DNA of 8,158 nucleotides, taken from the NCBI GenBank assembly GCA_018828205.1, contig JAHJWA010000319.1, forward strand, positions 1 to 8,158, read 5' to 3'. Each line of letters begins with the position of its first letter. The stretch's first letter is position 1. The stretch comes from Alphaproteobacteria bacterium. Lineage in GTDB: Bacteria; Pseudomonadota; Alphaproteobacteria; Sphingomonadales; Sphingomonadaceae. The notes below the pieces were generated by a model. It was given only the letters and a program-made list of their open reading frames with translations, was not told the origin of the DNA and did no database searches. Positions 1-6,432 of the stretch are shown piece after piece. The translations under genes and the position numbers were made by a program.

Positions 1-351
1 CCTCTTCCCGCCCGCACCGCGGACGAAGGCCCAGGCGAGGACGATACCGACACCGAGCGCCGCATCGGGATCGCCACCAAGACCCGCGCCAGGCCCAAGA
101 AGCCGAGCCAGTACAAGGTGCTGCTACTCAACGACGATTACACCCCGATGGAATTCGTGGTGATCGTGCTCAAGCGCTTCTTCCGGATGGATATGGAGGA
201 AGCGACGAGGGTGATGCTGCACGTCCACCAGAAGGGCGTCGGCGTGTGCGGGATATTCCCTTACGAAGTCGCCGAAACCAAGGTGAATCAGGTGATGGAC
301 TTCGCGCGGCAGAACCAGCATCCGCTGCAATGCACGCTCGAGAAGGCCTGA
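1..351 (+). CDS. clpS: ATP-dependent Clp protease adaptor ClpS (5' end outside window)
   Basis: ClpS binds the N-terminal domain of ClpA and delivers proteins with destabilising N-terminal residues to the cytosolic ClpAP protease. The frame is open from base 1, giving 116 residues before the TGA at 349-351. The first ~35 residues are a charged, low-complexity linker, as expected of a ClpS N-terminal extension. The folded core then begins at QYKVLLLNDDYTPMEFVV; the N-D-D-x-T-P-M segment lines the N-degron pocket in the family. The MLHVHQKG helix carries the conserved pocket histidine, and GVCGIFPYEVAETK follows. Because 39 codons are open upstream of the GTG at 118, that GTG is not the true start; the start is probably upstream of the window. 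clpA is often next to clpS but is not in this window; lptF follows instead, 98 bp away. Confidence 0.95.
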   Translation, partial: PLPARTADEGPGEDDTDTERRIGIATKTRARPKKPSQYKVLLLNDDYTPMEFVVIVLKRFFRMDMEEATRVMLHVHQKGVGVCGIFPYEVAETKVNQVMDFARQNQHPLQCTLEKA

Positions 352-449
352 GGCACGGTTTCAGTCTCCGGGTGGCGCCAACCATAGGGCATGACCCGGC
401 GGCATTTTCGCGCTAGGACCGGCGCTCCCTCGATAAGTCACGGCGCGCC

Positions 450-1679
450 TTGTTCAACTTCATCCCCAGCATCGATCGCTACATCTTCCGGCTCGTGATC
501 GTGCCGATGCTCGGCGTGTTCGCGCTCGCCGCGTCCTTGCTGACGCTCGACAAGATGCTGCGGCTGTTCGATTTCGTCGCGGTCGAGGGCGGGCCGGTGG
601 GCGTGGTCTTCAAGATGCTGGCCACGCTGATCCCCGAATATGCCAGCCTCGCCATCCCGCTGGGCCTGTTGCTCGGGATCCTGTTCGCCTTCCGCAAGCT
701 CGCGACCTCGAGCGAGCTCGACGTGATGCGCGCGGTGGGCCAGAGCTACGGCCGACTGCTGCGCGTCCCCTATATCATCACCTTTGTGCTGATGGCGGTC
801 AACATCGCGCTGGTGTTCTACATCCAGCCAATCAGCCGCTACACCTATGAACAGCTCGAATACGAGCTGCGCTCGGGCGCGCTGGGCGCCTCGATCAAGG
901 TCGGCGAGTTCACCTCGCTGGCGGATCGCATGGCGCTGCGGATCGAGGAAAGCGAGGACGACGGACGCCAGCTCAAGGGCATTTTCGCGCGCGTCGCCAA
1001 CGAGAAAGGCCAGGTCCTGTCGATCTCGGCGCGCGAAGGCTCTTTCCTCGCGACCACCGACAGCCCCGACACGATCATCCTGCGCCTGCTCGACGGCACC
1101 ATCGTCCAGGACACCGGCAGCCAGACCCCGCGGGTGTTGACCTTCACCCGACACGATCTGCCGATCGATCTCCCGCAGATGGAGGAATTCCGGACCCGCG
1201 GCGATGCCGAGCGCGAATATATCCTTCCCGAACTGCTCAGCGTGGGCTGGAGCCAGGAAGAGCCCGAGATCAAGCGCGCGGCCAGCCAGGCCAGTTTCAA
1301 TTTCCGCATGGTCGAGGTGGTGATGATGCTGCTGATGCCGCTGCTGGCGGTAGCGCTCGCGATCCCGCCCAAGCGATCGACCAGCGCGCTGGGCGTGTTC
1401 GTGTCGATCGTGATGGTGGTCTCCTATCACAAGGTGAACGAATACGGCGAGGATGTCGCCGCGCTCGGGCGGATCGATCCGTTCTTCGCGCTGTGGGTGC
1501 CCTTCGCCGTCTTCGCCGCGCTGATCGGCTGGATGTATTACCGCGTCGCCTTCGTCCCCGGGGGACAGGCGATCGGCGCGCTCGAAAGCGCCTTTGCTAA
1601 GATCGCCAAATGGATCGGCCGGCTGTTCGGCAGGCGACGGCGCAACGCGCGCGATGGCCAGCTGGCTCCGGCCGAGTAG
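450..1679 (+). CDS. lptF: LPS export ABC transporter permease LptF
   Basis: LptF is one of the two inner-membrane permease subunits of the LptB2FG transporter, which extracts lipopolysaccharide from the inner membrane and pushes it onto the LptC/LptA bridge. The 409-residue protein has the YjgP/YjgQ layout. Three N-terminal membrane segments lie at about 11-32, 58-80 and 105-126. A long periplasmic beta-rich region follows at ~130-280, and three C-terminal membrane segments at about 287-306, 313-332 and 346-366. The cytoplasmic loop SSELDVMRAVGQS is the family's conserved coupling motif, expected to contact the ATPase LptB. The tail is strongly basic (RLFGRRRR). The start is a TTG at 450: the frame is closed by a TAG at 414 and no ATG or GTG lies between, and MFNFIPSIDRYI fits the usual LptF N-terminus. 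The ribosome site is weak. lptG follows 9 bp downstream, so the two are surely co-transcribed. LptF rather than LptG is assigned from its first position in the pair and its motifs. Confidence 0.93.
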   Translation: MFNFIPSIDRYIFRLVIVPMLGVFALAASLLTLDKMLRLFDFVAVEGGPVGVVFKMLATLIPEYASLAIPLGLLLGILFAFRKLATSSELDVMRAVGQSYGRLLRVPYIITFVLMAVNIALVFYIQPISRYTYEQLEYELRSGALGASIKVGEFTSLADRMALRIEESEDDGRQLKGIFARVANEKGQVLSISAREGSFLATTDSPDTIILRLLDGTIVQDTGSQTPRVLTFTRHDLPIDLPQMEEFRTRGDAEREYILPELLSVGWSQEEPEIKRAASQASFNFRMVEVVMMLLMPLLAVALAIPPKRSTSALGVFVSIVMVVSYHKVNEYGEDVAALGRIDPFFALWVPFAVFAALIGWMYYRVAFVPGGQAIGALESAFAKIAKWIGRLFGRRRRNARDGQLAPAE

Positions 1680-1688
1680 GACGCACGC

Positions 1689-2786
1689 ATGCAACTCGAT
1701 TTCTTCCCGTCGCGGACGCTGACGGTCTATCTCGGCAAGATGTTCATCACCCGCATCCTCGCGGTGCTGGTGATGCTGCTGCTGGTGCTGATGATGCTCG
1801 ACCTGCTGTCGACCAGCGGCGAAATCCTCGCGGTGGAAGGCAATGGCCAAGGCGAATTGCTGACCTATGTCAGCCTGCGCATCCCGCAGCTGGTCGCGCG
1901 TTTCCTGCCCTATTCGGTGTTGCTGGCGACGCTCATCACGCTCGTCGGCCTCAACCAGAACAGCGAGGTCGTCGCGATGAAGGCGGCCGGCCTGTCCGCG
2001 CACCAGGTGCTCGCCCCGCTGCTGCTGACCGCGGCGCTGGTGGCGGTGATCAGCTTCACCTTCAACGAACGCGTCGTCACCCGCGCGACCGCGACGCTGA
2101 AAGCCTGGGAGGCGACCGAATTCGGCGCGCTCCCGCCCGAGTCCGCCAGCAAGGCGAACATCTATCTGACCGACGGACAGAATGTGCTTTCGGCCGCCGC
2201 GATCACCGGCAGCGGCGATGCGATCGAGATGATCGGGGTGACCTGGTATCGCCGCAGCCCCGAGGGGATGATCGTCGAACAGGTCCGCGCGCCCCGCGCC
2301 ACCTATGCCGCGCCCGGCTGGGCGCTGGAGCAGGCGACCCGGTTCGAGGTGGCCAATGCGGGTTCGGAGAAGCTCGACCGCCTCGTGGTCGGCGAACAGG
2401 TGACGCCGTCGCAGATCGATCTCGCCATCGTCGATCCCGACACGCTGCCGTTTTGGGATCTGTCGGAATCGATCGACCGCTATGAGGAAGTCGGCAGGCG
2501 GACCGCGGAACTGCGCGCGAAGTGGTGGCACAAGCTTTCGGGACCGCTGTCCTCGGTGCTGATGCCGCTGCTGGGATCGATCGCGGCCTTCGGTCTGGCG
2601 CGCTCGGGCCAGCTGTTCGTCCGCGCGGTGATCGGGATGGCGCTGGGCTTCGCCTATTTCGTGGTCGACAACGCCGCGCTCGCGATGGGCAATTTCGGCG
2701 GTTACCCGCCGTTCCTGGCGGCCTGGGCGCCGTTCCTGCTGTTCCTGCTGGTCGGGGAGACGGTGCTGGTCCGCACCGAGGAATGA
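1689..2786 (+). CDS. lptG: LPS export ABC transporter permease LptG
   Basis: LptG is the partner permease of LptF in the LptB2FG lipopolysaccharide extractor. The 365-residue protein repeats the same architecture. Membrane segments lie near residues 17-40, 62-86 and 100-120, a periplasmic jellyroll-type region covers about 125-280, and three more membrane segments fill the last ~85 residues (SSVLMPLLGSIAAFGLA, then VIGMALGFAYFVVDN, then AAWAPFLLFLLVGETVL). The loop LNQNSEVVAMKAAGLS is the coupling motif, equivalent to SSELDVMRAVG in LptF. An AGGA at 1678-1681 overlaps the lptF stop codon and sits 7 bases before the ATG, which supports this start and translational coupling. The stop codon overlaps the ATG of the next gene (ATGA at 2783-2786). 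Confidence 0.93.
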   Translation: MQLDFFPSRTLTVYLGKMFITRILAVLVMLLLVLMMLDLLSTSGEILAVEGNGQGELLTYVSLRIPQLVARFLPYSVLLATLITLVGLNQNSEVVAMKAAGLSAHQVLAPLLLTAALVAVISFTFNERVVTRATATLKAWEATEFGALPPESASKANIYLTDGQNVLSAAAITGSGDAIEMIGVTWYRRSPEGMIVEQVRAPRATYAAPGWALEQATRFEVANAGSEKLDRLVVGEQVTPSQIDLAIVDPDTLPFWDLSESIDRYEEVGRRTAELRAKWWHKLSGPLSSVLMPLLGSIAAFGLARSGQLFVRAVIGMALGFAYFVVDNAALAMGNFGGYPPFLAAWAPFLLFLLVGETVLVRTEE

Positions 2787-3299
2787 CCGCCTGGTCGATC
2801 CGGCTCGCGCGGCGCGAGGATGCCGACACCCTACCCGCGATCGAACGCAGCGGTGCGGAACTGCTTCGTGGTCACCCCGGGGTCGAAGGGATCGATCCGA
2901 ATGACGTCATGACCGCGGCGCAGTATCGCGCCCTGATCGCCAAGGGACACAGCCTGGTCGCGATCGCCGAGGGCGGCGTCGTCGGGTTCCTCGTCACCGA
3001 ACCCTGCGGGCGCGAGCTGCATATCCGCGAGATGGATGTCGCACGCCGATGGCAACGACAGGGAATCGGCGCAATCATGATCCGGGCCTGCGGAGTCGAT
3101 GCCCACAACGGGCTTTGCAGCGCTGACGCTGACCACCTTCCGCGATGTTCCGTGGAACGCGCCCTTCTACGCCCGGCTCGGCTTCAGCGAGATCGCGGAG
3201 CCGGAGGAGCACGCCCGGCTCAACGCCGAGCTCGAAAAGGAGGTGGCCGAAGGCCTGAGCGGCGAGCAGCGCGTCGCGATGATCCGCTTCCTGAACTGA
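2783..3299 (+). pseudogene. GNAT family N-acetyltransferase, disrupted by a single-base frameshift
   Basis: GNAT enzymes move an acetyl group from acetyl-CoA to an amine; the substrate here is unknown. The gene starts at an ATG that overlaps the lptG stop. The first 109 residues are a normal GNAT N-terminal half, including the acetyl-CoA-binding motif REMDVARRWQRQGIGAIMIRA (V-x4-Q-x2-G-x-G type). At 3110-3112 a GGG takes translation out of frame. The rest of the family pattern, GFAALTLTTFRDVPWNAPFYARLGF, continues in the +1-shifted frame to a TGA at 3297-3299. Removing one G from that triplet would restore an uninterrupted 171-residue protein of ordinary GNAT length. Without correction the frame would run on to 3535, deep into the opposite gene. 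Either the gene is recently inactivated or the base is a sequencing error. The good codon use on both sides points to a recent event or an error. An ATG at 3099 could in principle start the second half, but it would lack the cofactor motif. Confidence 0.85.
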
Positions 3300-3308
3300 C
3301 AGCCGAAC

Positions 3309-4397
3309 TCAGCGCGGCCGCATCGTGCTGCGCGCGATCCTCGCCACGAGCATCATCATGCCCTTGTGGTTGGCGCCGTCATAGGTCGAGCCGACCCCCA
3401 GATTGTCCCGCAGGCGGCGGTGCGCCTCGGGCAGCGAGTGATAGGGCATCGAGGGCATCAGGTGATGCAGCGCGTGATAGCGCAGACCCACCGGCGCCCA
3501 GATTTCGGCGACCATCCCGGGCGGGGGAACATTGACCGAATCGAGGAATTGCGCGGTGACCGTCATCGGCTCGCCCTCGTTCTCCCACAGATGCGCGACC
3601 AGTGTGCGCAGCTGGTTGAGCACCGCGGTGAGCGAAACCACCGCCAGCGCGACCAGCAGCGGCTTCCAGCCGAGCGCGAACACGCTGCCGATCAGCAGCC
3701 ACGACCAGACGAACCCGCCCGCTTCTTGACGAAACACACGCGCCTTGAGCTCGCCTTCAGCAGAGCGACGGCGGAAGCGCGGGTTGATCGAGAGCGCGGA
3801 AAAGCGCTGCCAGGTGAGGTTGCGGACCGCAGGCACCAGCGCACCCAGCGGCACCAGCACCGCGAAGCGGAACAAGAGCGCCACCGGCGCCAGCAGCGCC
3901 ACCAGCACGAACAGCGGCAGCGACCACGGCTTCATCAGCGCCAGCGGGAGATATTCGGGATCCTCCACCGTGCCATACTGCGTGCGCTTGTGGTGCAGCG
4001 TGTGCACCCCTTCATACATGAAGGACGGCGTCAGCAGCGGGATCCCGACCAGCAGGTTCCAGCCGGTGCGGAAGCCGGGCAATGAATCGCGGTGGATATG
4101 CGACAATTCATGGATGAACAGCAGCGCGCGGTAGAGCGCCAGCGCCGACACCAGCCCCAGCGCGACCGCGAGCAGCGCGCTCTCGACCAGGATAGCACCC
4201 GCCAGCGCGCCATAGCCGATACCCGCGGAGAGCAGCATGTCGGTCCAGTAGATCGCCGGGCTCGCCACCGCGATATCCTTGGTGAGGTCGCGCGCGGCGC
4301 GCAGCATCGCCTTGTCGTCGGCGATCGGCACGCGCACCCGCTGCGCGGCTGCCGTCGGCGCGCCCGTATCCGCATGGATGGTTTGTTGCATCGTCAT
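3309..4397 (-). CDS. Membrane fatty acid desaturase-like protein
   Basis: Predicted integral-membrane di-iron enzyme of the fatty acid desaturase/hydroxylase superfamily, which uses O2 and an electron donor to desaturate or hydroxylate acyl chains or related lipids. The 362-residue protein carries the three histidine boxes that bind the two irons: H96-E-L-S-H100, H132-T-L-H-H136 and H308-A-L-H-H312. Hydrophobic stretches surround them (about 52-95, 115-127, 155-190 and 230-255). The long N-terminal ~40 residues are soluble. I chose the ATG at 4397 (MTMQQT); an ATG two codons later (4391) is equally possible. The frame stays open farther upstream to 4811, but that stretch lies over the coding region of the divergent gene and is not protein-like. 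The gene is divergent from the YghO-type acyltransferase (127-bp gap) and convergent, with only 9 bp between stops, with the broken GNAT gene. The substrate cannot be told from sequence; carotenoid-modifying relatives have related boxes, but their typical third box is not seen. Confidence 0.82.
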   Translation of the reverse strand: MTMQQTIHADTGAPTAAAQRVRVPIADDKAMLRAARDLTKDIAVASPAIYWTDMLLSAGIGYGALAGAILVESALLAVALGLVSALALYRALLFIHELSHIHRDSLPGFRTGWNLLVGIPLLTPSFMYEGVHTLHHKRTQYGTVEDPEYLPLALMKPWSLPLFVLVALLAPVALLFRFAVLVPLGALVPAVRNLTWQRFSALSINPRFRRRSAEGELKARVFRQEAGGFVWSWLLIGSVFALGWKPLLVALAVVSLTAVLNQLRTLVAHLWENEGEPMTVTAQFLDSVNVPPPGMVAEIWAPVGLRYHALHHLMPSMPYHSLPEAHRRLRDNLGVGSTYDGANHKGMMMLVARIARSTMRPR

Positions 4398-4524
4398 AAT
4401 CGGCCTATCCGGAGCGGAGCTTACCGCAATTTGTCCGCGTAAAACAGAGGCGCGCGGGTTCGCTTGACAAAGCCTCGTCTGCCACCGCAGGGGCGAACCC
4501 AGGCTGAACGAGGGATCGCGGGTA

Positions 4525-5679
4525 GTGGCAGGCGAAATAGGTATCCGAGCGGTCTCCGGCAAGCGCGAGCGCGCCGAATTCGTCGATCTGGGACGCCGCT
4601 TCGCGCAGGCCGTTGCGCACAGCGTCCCGCAATTGCGCTCCGAGCAGCTCGAGCTGGTCGATCCCGAGCGCAACCCCTTCTTCGGCCACGCCCGCGCGCA
4701 ATTGTTCATCGCCGAGCGCGACGGCGCGGCGGTCGGGCGGATCTCCGCGCATATCGACGAGCTGGCGCTCGAACTCCCGCCCGAACAGGGAATGGGTCCG
4801 GGAACCGGCATGTTCGGCTATTTCGATGCCGCCGACGAGCAGGTGGCGCATGCGCTGCTGGCCAGGGCGGAGGACTGGTTGCGCGGGCAAGGCATGACCC
4901 GGGTGCTGGGGCCGATCTCGATGTCGGTCTGGGAAGAGCCCGGACTGCTGGTCAAGGGACACGATCATTCGCCGATGATCATGATGGGGCATCATCCCGC
5001 GCATTATCTCGGCTGGATCCAAAGCGCGGGCTACGCCACCGCCAAGCTGCTGCGCACCTACGAACTCGAGGTGAAGAAGGAATTCCCGCCGCTGATCCAG
5101 CGCATCGTCGCCTCGGGGGAGCGCAACGACCGGATCAAAGTGCGCTATGTCGACAAGGCGCAATGGGACCGCGAGGTCCGGATCGTTCTGGAAATCCTCA
5201 ACGACGCCTGGTCCGACAATTGGGGCTTCGTGCCCTTCACCGATCGCGAAACCGCCTATGCGGGCAAGAAGCTGCGTCCGCTGATCCACGAGGAGATCAA
5301 CATGATCGCCGAACTCGACGGCGAGCCGGTGGCCTTCATGCTGACCTTCCCCGATGTGAACGACGTGCTGCGCAAAACGGGGGGCAGAATGTTTCCTTTC
5401 GGCTGGCTGCGGCTGCTGCGCTGGGCGCGCAACCCTAGGGGGGCGGGAATGCGCGTCCCGCTGATGGGGGTGCGCAAGGCGCTGCACAATTCGCGGCTCG
5501 CGAGCCAGCTGGCCTTTATGATGATCAGCCAGATTCGTCACAACGCCGCGGAGAAATGGGACGCCGAGCGCGGCGAGATCGGCTGGGTGCTCGACGACAA
5601 CAAGGGCATGGTCGCGATCGCCGAGACGATCGGCGCCGCGGTCAATCGCGAATACGCGATCCTGCAGAAGACGCTCTGA
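4525..5679 (+). CDS. YghO-type GNAT-fold acyltransferase, candidate bacterial ceramide synthase-like protein
   Basis: A 384-residue soluble protein of the family often labelled YghO, N-acetyltransferase or, misleadingly, dATP pyrophosphohydrolase. Family hallmarks visible are MFGYFDAADEQVAHALLARAE (about 96-116), a GP-x-S-M-S segment at 129-134, EEPGLLVKG (137-145) and GHHPAHYLGWIQSAGY (155-170). A second GNAT-like half follows with INMIAELDGEPVAFMLTFPDVN. From general knowledge, this family contains the acyl-CoA-dependent bacterial ceramide synthase of Caulobacter, which acylates a sphingoid base amine. Sphingomonads make sphingolipids, so this role is plausible but not proven; the serine palmitoyltransferase and reductase genes are not in the window. 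The start is the GTG at 4525, with AGGG at 4510-4513 as a possible ribosome site. The gene is divergent from a desaturase-like gene. Confidence 0.75.
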   Translation: MAGEIGIRAVSGKRERAEFVDLGRRFAQAVAHSVPQLRSEQLELVDPERNPFFGHARAQLFIAERDGAAVGRISAHIDELALELPPEQGMGPGTGMFGYFDAADEQVAHALLARAEDWLRGQGMTRVLGPISMSVWEEPGLLVKGHDHSPMIMMGHHPAHYLGWIQSAGYATAKLLRTYELEVKKEFPPLIQRIVASGERNDRIKVRYVDKAQWDREVRIVLEILNDAWSDNWGFVPFTDRETAYAGKKLRPLIHEEINMIAELDGEPVAFMLTFPDVNDVLRKTGGRMFPFGWLRLLRWARNPRGAGMRVPLMGVRKALHNSRLASQLAFMMISQIRHNAAEKWDAERGEIGWVLDDNKGMVAIAETIGAAVNREYAILQKTL

Positions 5680-5719
5680 GCCGCCTCGGATGTGGCGCGC
5701 GCGCCACGCCCCGGGCGGC
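5680..5719 (+). terminator. Nested GC-rich hairpin after the acyltransferase gene
   Basis: Directly after the stop codon, GCCGCC (5680-5685) pairs with GGCGGC (5714-5719). Inside them lies a perfect 16-base palindrome, GTGGCGCGCGCGCCAC (5692-5707). No T-run follows, so it is not a classical intrinsic terminator. It may act as a pause or a 3'-end-stabilising structure for the preceding gene. Confidence 0.35.
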
Positions 5720-5733
5720 AAAGAATGCGCGCG

Positions 5734-5759
5734 GGAACCAGCGCCTGCCCAACTCGGTT
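5734..5759 (+). promoter_or_regulatory. EcfG-like promoter upstream of the receiver-protein gene
   Basis: GGAAC (5734-5738) is followed by 17 bases and GGTT (5756-5759). The alphaproteobacterial EcfG consensus is GGAAC, 16-17 bases, CGTT, so this matches all five -35 bases and three of four -10 bases. It ends 45 bp before the receiver gene's ATG, leaving room for a short leader that contains the 5770-5790 hairpin. Transcription start is inferred, not seen. Confidence 0.5.
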
Positions 5760-5769
5760 CTTTGAACAA

Positions 5770-5790
5770 TCCGAACGCTTCCCGTTCGGA
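5770..5790 (+). repeat. Perfect inverted repeat in the leader of the receiver-protein gene
   Basis: TCCGAACG (5770-5777) and CGTTCGGA (5783-5790) are exact reverse complements around a 5-base loop, ending 14 bases before the ATG at 5805. Right before it is a smaller palindrome, GTTC-TTT-GAAC (5757-5767). The repeat could be an operator or, in RNA, a hairpin next to the ribosome site (AGGTTGGGG, 5792-5800). No T-run follows, so a terminator is unlikely. Confidence 0.5.
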
Positions 5791-5804
5791 CAGGTTGGGG
5801 CCCG

Positions 5805-6254
5805 ATGAAACGCATGCCGGACATGAGTGGAAACTGCGCATCGAGCGCCGATGGCGTGCTCCCGGGCCGGGTCCTGATCGTCGAGGACGATGCGATCCTC
5901 GCGCTCACCATCGAGATGACGCTGCGCGACGCCGGCATCGAAGACATCGAAATGTGTTCGACGACCGAGATGGCGCTGGTCGCGCTGCGCCAGAACCAGC
6001 CGGATGCGATCGTGCTCGACGTCCATCTCGCCGATCGCGAGGACGGCTGGACCATCGCCGAGCTAGTCCGCTCGCTGGGACCCAACAGCCCGCGTATCGT
6101 GTTCTCCACCGGCGCGCCGCGCGATATTCCGCAGGATATCGCCGAACTCGGCTGCGTGCTGGAGAAGCCCTACGATCCCCAGACGCTGGTCGATGTCCTG
6201 CGCGAACCCAAGCGGCGCGGGATCATCTCGCGCTTGCGCAGCGCGCTCACCTGA
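5805..6254 (+). CDS. Single-domain response regulator (stand-alone receiver), possible GSR component
   Basis: A 149-residue protein consisting of one CheY-like receiver domain (about 22-135) with no output domain, so it acts through protein contacts or as a phosphate relay or sink. Visible receiver residues are the acidic pair D28/D29, the phosphoacceptor D72 in IVLDVHLAD, T102 in IVFSTGAP, and K121 in VLEKPYDP. The F-S-T-G stretch followed by V-L-x-K-P resembles the FAT GUY class of alphaproteobacterial receivers (consensus PFxFATGxG), whose member SdrG works in the Sphingomonas general stress response; the match is partial. The ~20-residue N-terminal extension is unremarkable. The ATG at 5805 is preceded by AGGTTGGGG with good spacing; ATGs at 5814 and 5823 have no comparable site. 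An EcfG-like motif lies upstream and phyR lies 1.15 kb downstream, which fits a stress-signalling role. It is not LovR or SdrG by proof, only by class and context. Confidence 0.88.
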   Translation: MKRMPDMSGNCASSADGVLPGRVLIVEDDAILALTIEMTLRDAGIEDIEMCSTTEMALVALRQNQPDAIVLDVHLADREDGWTIAELVRSLGPNSPRIVFSTGAPRDIPQDIAELGCVLEKPYDPQTLVDVLREPKRRGIISRLRSALT

Positions 6255-6274
6255 TTCCATCGCGGCGGTGATCG

Positions 6275-6292
6275 CGGGCGGCCGGCCGCCCG
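6275..6292. repeat. Perfect 18-base GC palindrome after the receiver gene
   Basis: CGGGCGGCC followed directly by GGCCGCCCG, starting 21 bases after the receiver-gene stop. In RNA it would fold as a GC stem with a CCGG tip. Without a T-run it is at most a weak or Rho-linked termination or 3'-end structure for the receiver transcript; it could also be a protein site. Confidence 0.4.
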
Positions 6293-6335
6293 TCCCGCCG
6301 TGTCCGCCAATATTGCGAAGCGAGCGATCGATGCC

Positions 6336-6373
6336 AAAAAAAAGGCCTTCGCTCGTTGGGAGCGAAGGCCTTT
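6336..6373 (-). terminator. Strong intrinsic terminator for - strand transcripts
   Basis: A perfect 14-bp inverted repeat (6341-6354 with 6360-6373; arms AAAGGCCTTCGCTC and its complement) surrounds a 5-base loop. Read on the - strand, it runs into eight T residues (6343-6336), the classical intrinsic terminator form. On the + strand only three T follow, so termination of the receiver transcript here would be weak. It closes the candidate small RNA and would also stop read-through from the Crp/Fnr gene, whose stop codon is ~145 bases upstream on that strand. Confidence 0.9.
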
Positions 6374-6426
6374 CGGGATCGTGTCACCAGCCGCTTGGAC
6401 GGGAGGGGGGGTCTCGGCGGTGACAT
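6336..6426 (-). ncRNA. Candidate GsrN-like small RNA with cytosine-rich loop
   Basis: A predicted RNA of about 91 nt made almost wholly of two hairpins. The 5' hairpin pairs UGUCACC+GCCG (6425-6415) with CGGC+GGUGACA (6393-6382), 11 base pairs with one bulged base, and presents a 21-base loop (6414-6394) rich in cytosine: ACCCCCCCUCCCGUCC. A short linker then leads to the intrinsic terminator hairpin and U-run. The inferred start near 6426 lies 7-8 bases after an EcfG-like -10 box. From general knowledge, GsrN of Caulobacter is a ~100-nt RNA under the GSR sigma factor with a C-rich targeting loop in its 5' hairpin and a 3' terminator hairpin; the layout here is the same. The loop is also complementary to purine-rich ribosome sites (GGGAGG type). 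No good reading frame lies in it. The alternative is that this is just the 3' tail of the Crp/Fnr transcript. Homology to GsrN is inferred from structure and context, not shown by alignment. Confidence 0.65.
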
Positions 6427-6432
6427 GAAAGA

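Noticed and set aside
438..2531. A very long open frame (about 697 codons) on the - strand across lptF and lptG
   Set aside because: Its translation is low-complexity and rich in H, R, D, Q and E, typical of the antisense of GC-rich genes; the + strand encodes clear LptF and LptG with membrane segments and family motifs.
3095..3120. Programmed ribosomal frameshift in the GNAT gene
   Set aside because: No slippery heptamer, stop codon or downstream pseudoknot is apparent at the site, and this family is not known to use frameshifting.
3099..3299. Independent 66-residue gene starting at the ATG at 3099
   Set aside because: The sequence is the C-terminal half of the GNAT domain and continues the upstream half exactly; a frameshift explains it better.
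4464..4469. TTGACA as a sigma70 -35 box for the acyltransferase gene
   Set aside because: No acceptable -10 sequence lies 16-18 bases downstream, so a promoter cannot be supported.
4398..4811. N-terminal extension of the desaturase frame up to 4811
   Set aside because: It lies opposite the start of the acyltransferase gene and reads as low-complexity S/R/A-rich sequence; the ATG at 4397 gives a normal-length protein.
6394..6415. G-quadruplex from the G-rich run on the + strand
   Set aside because: Only GGG and one G7 run are present close together, not four separated G-tracts; the C-rich - strand loop is the more coherent reading.
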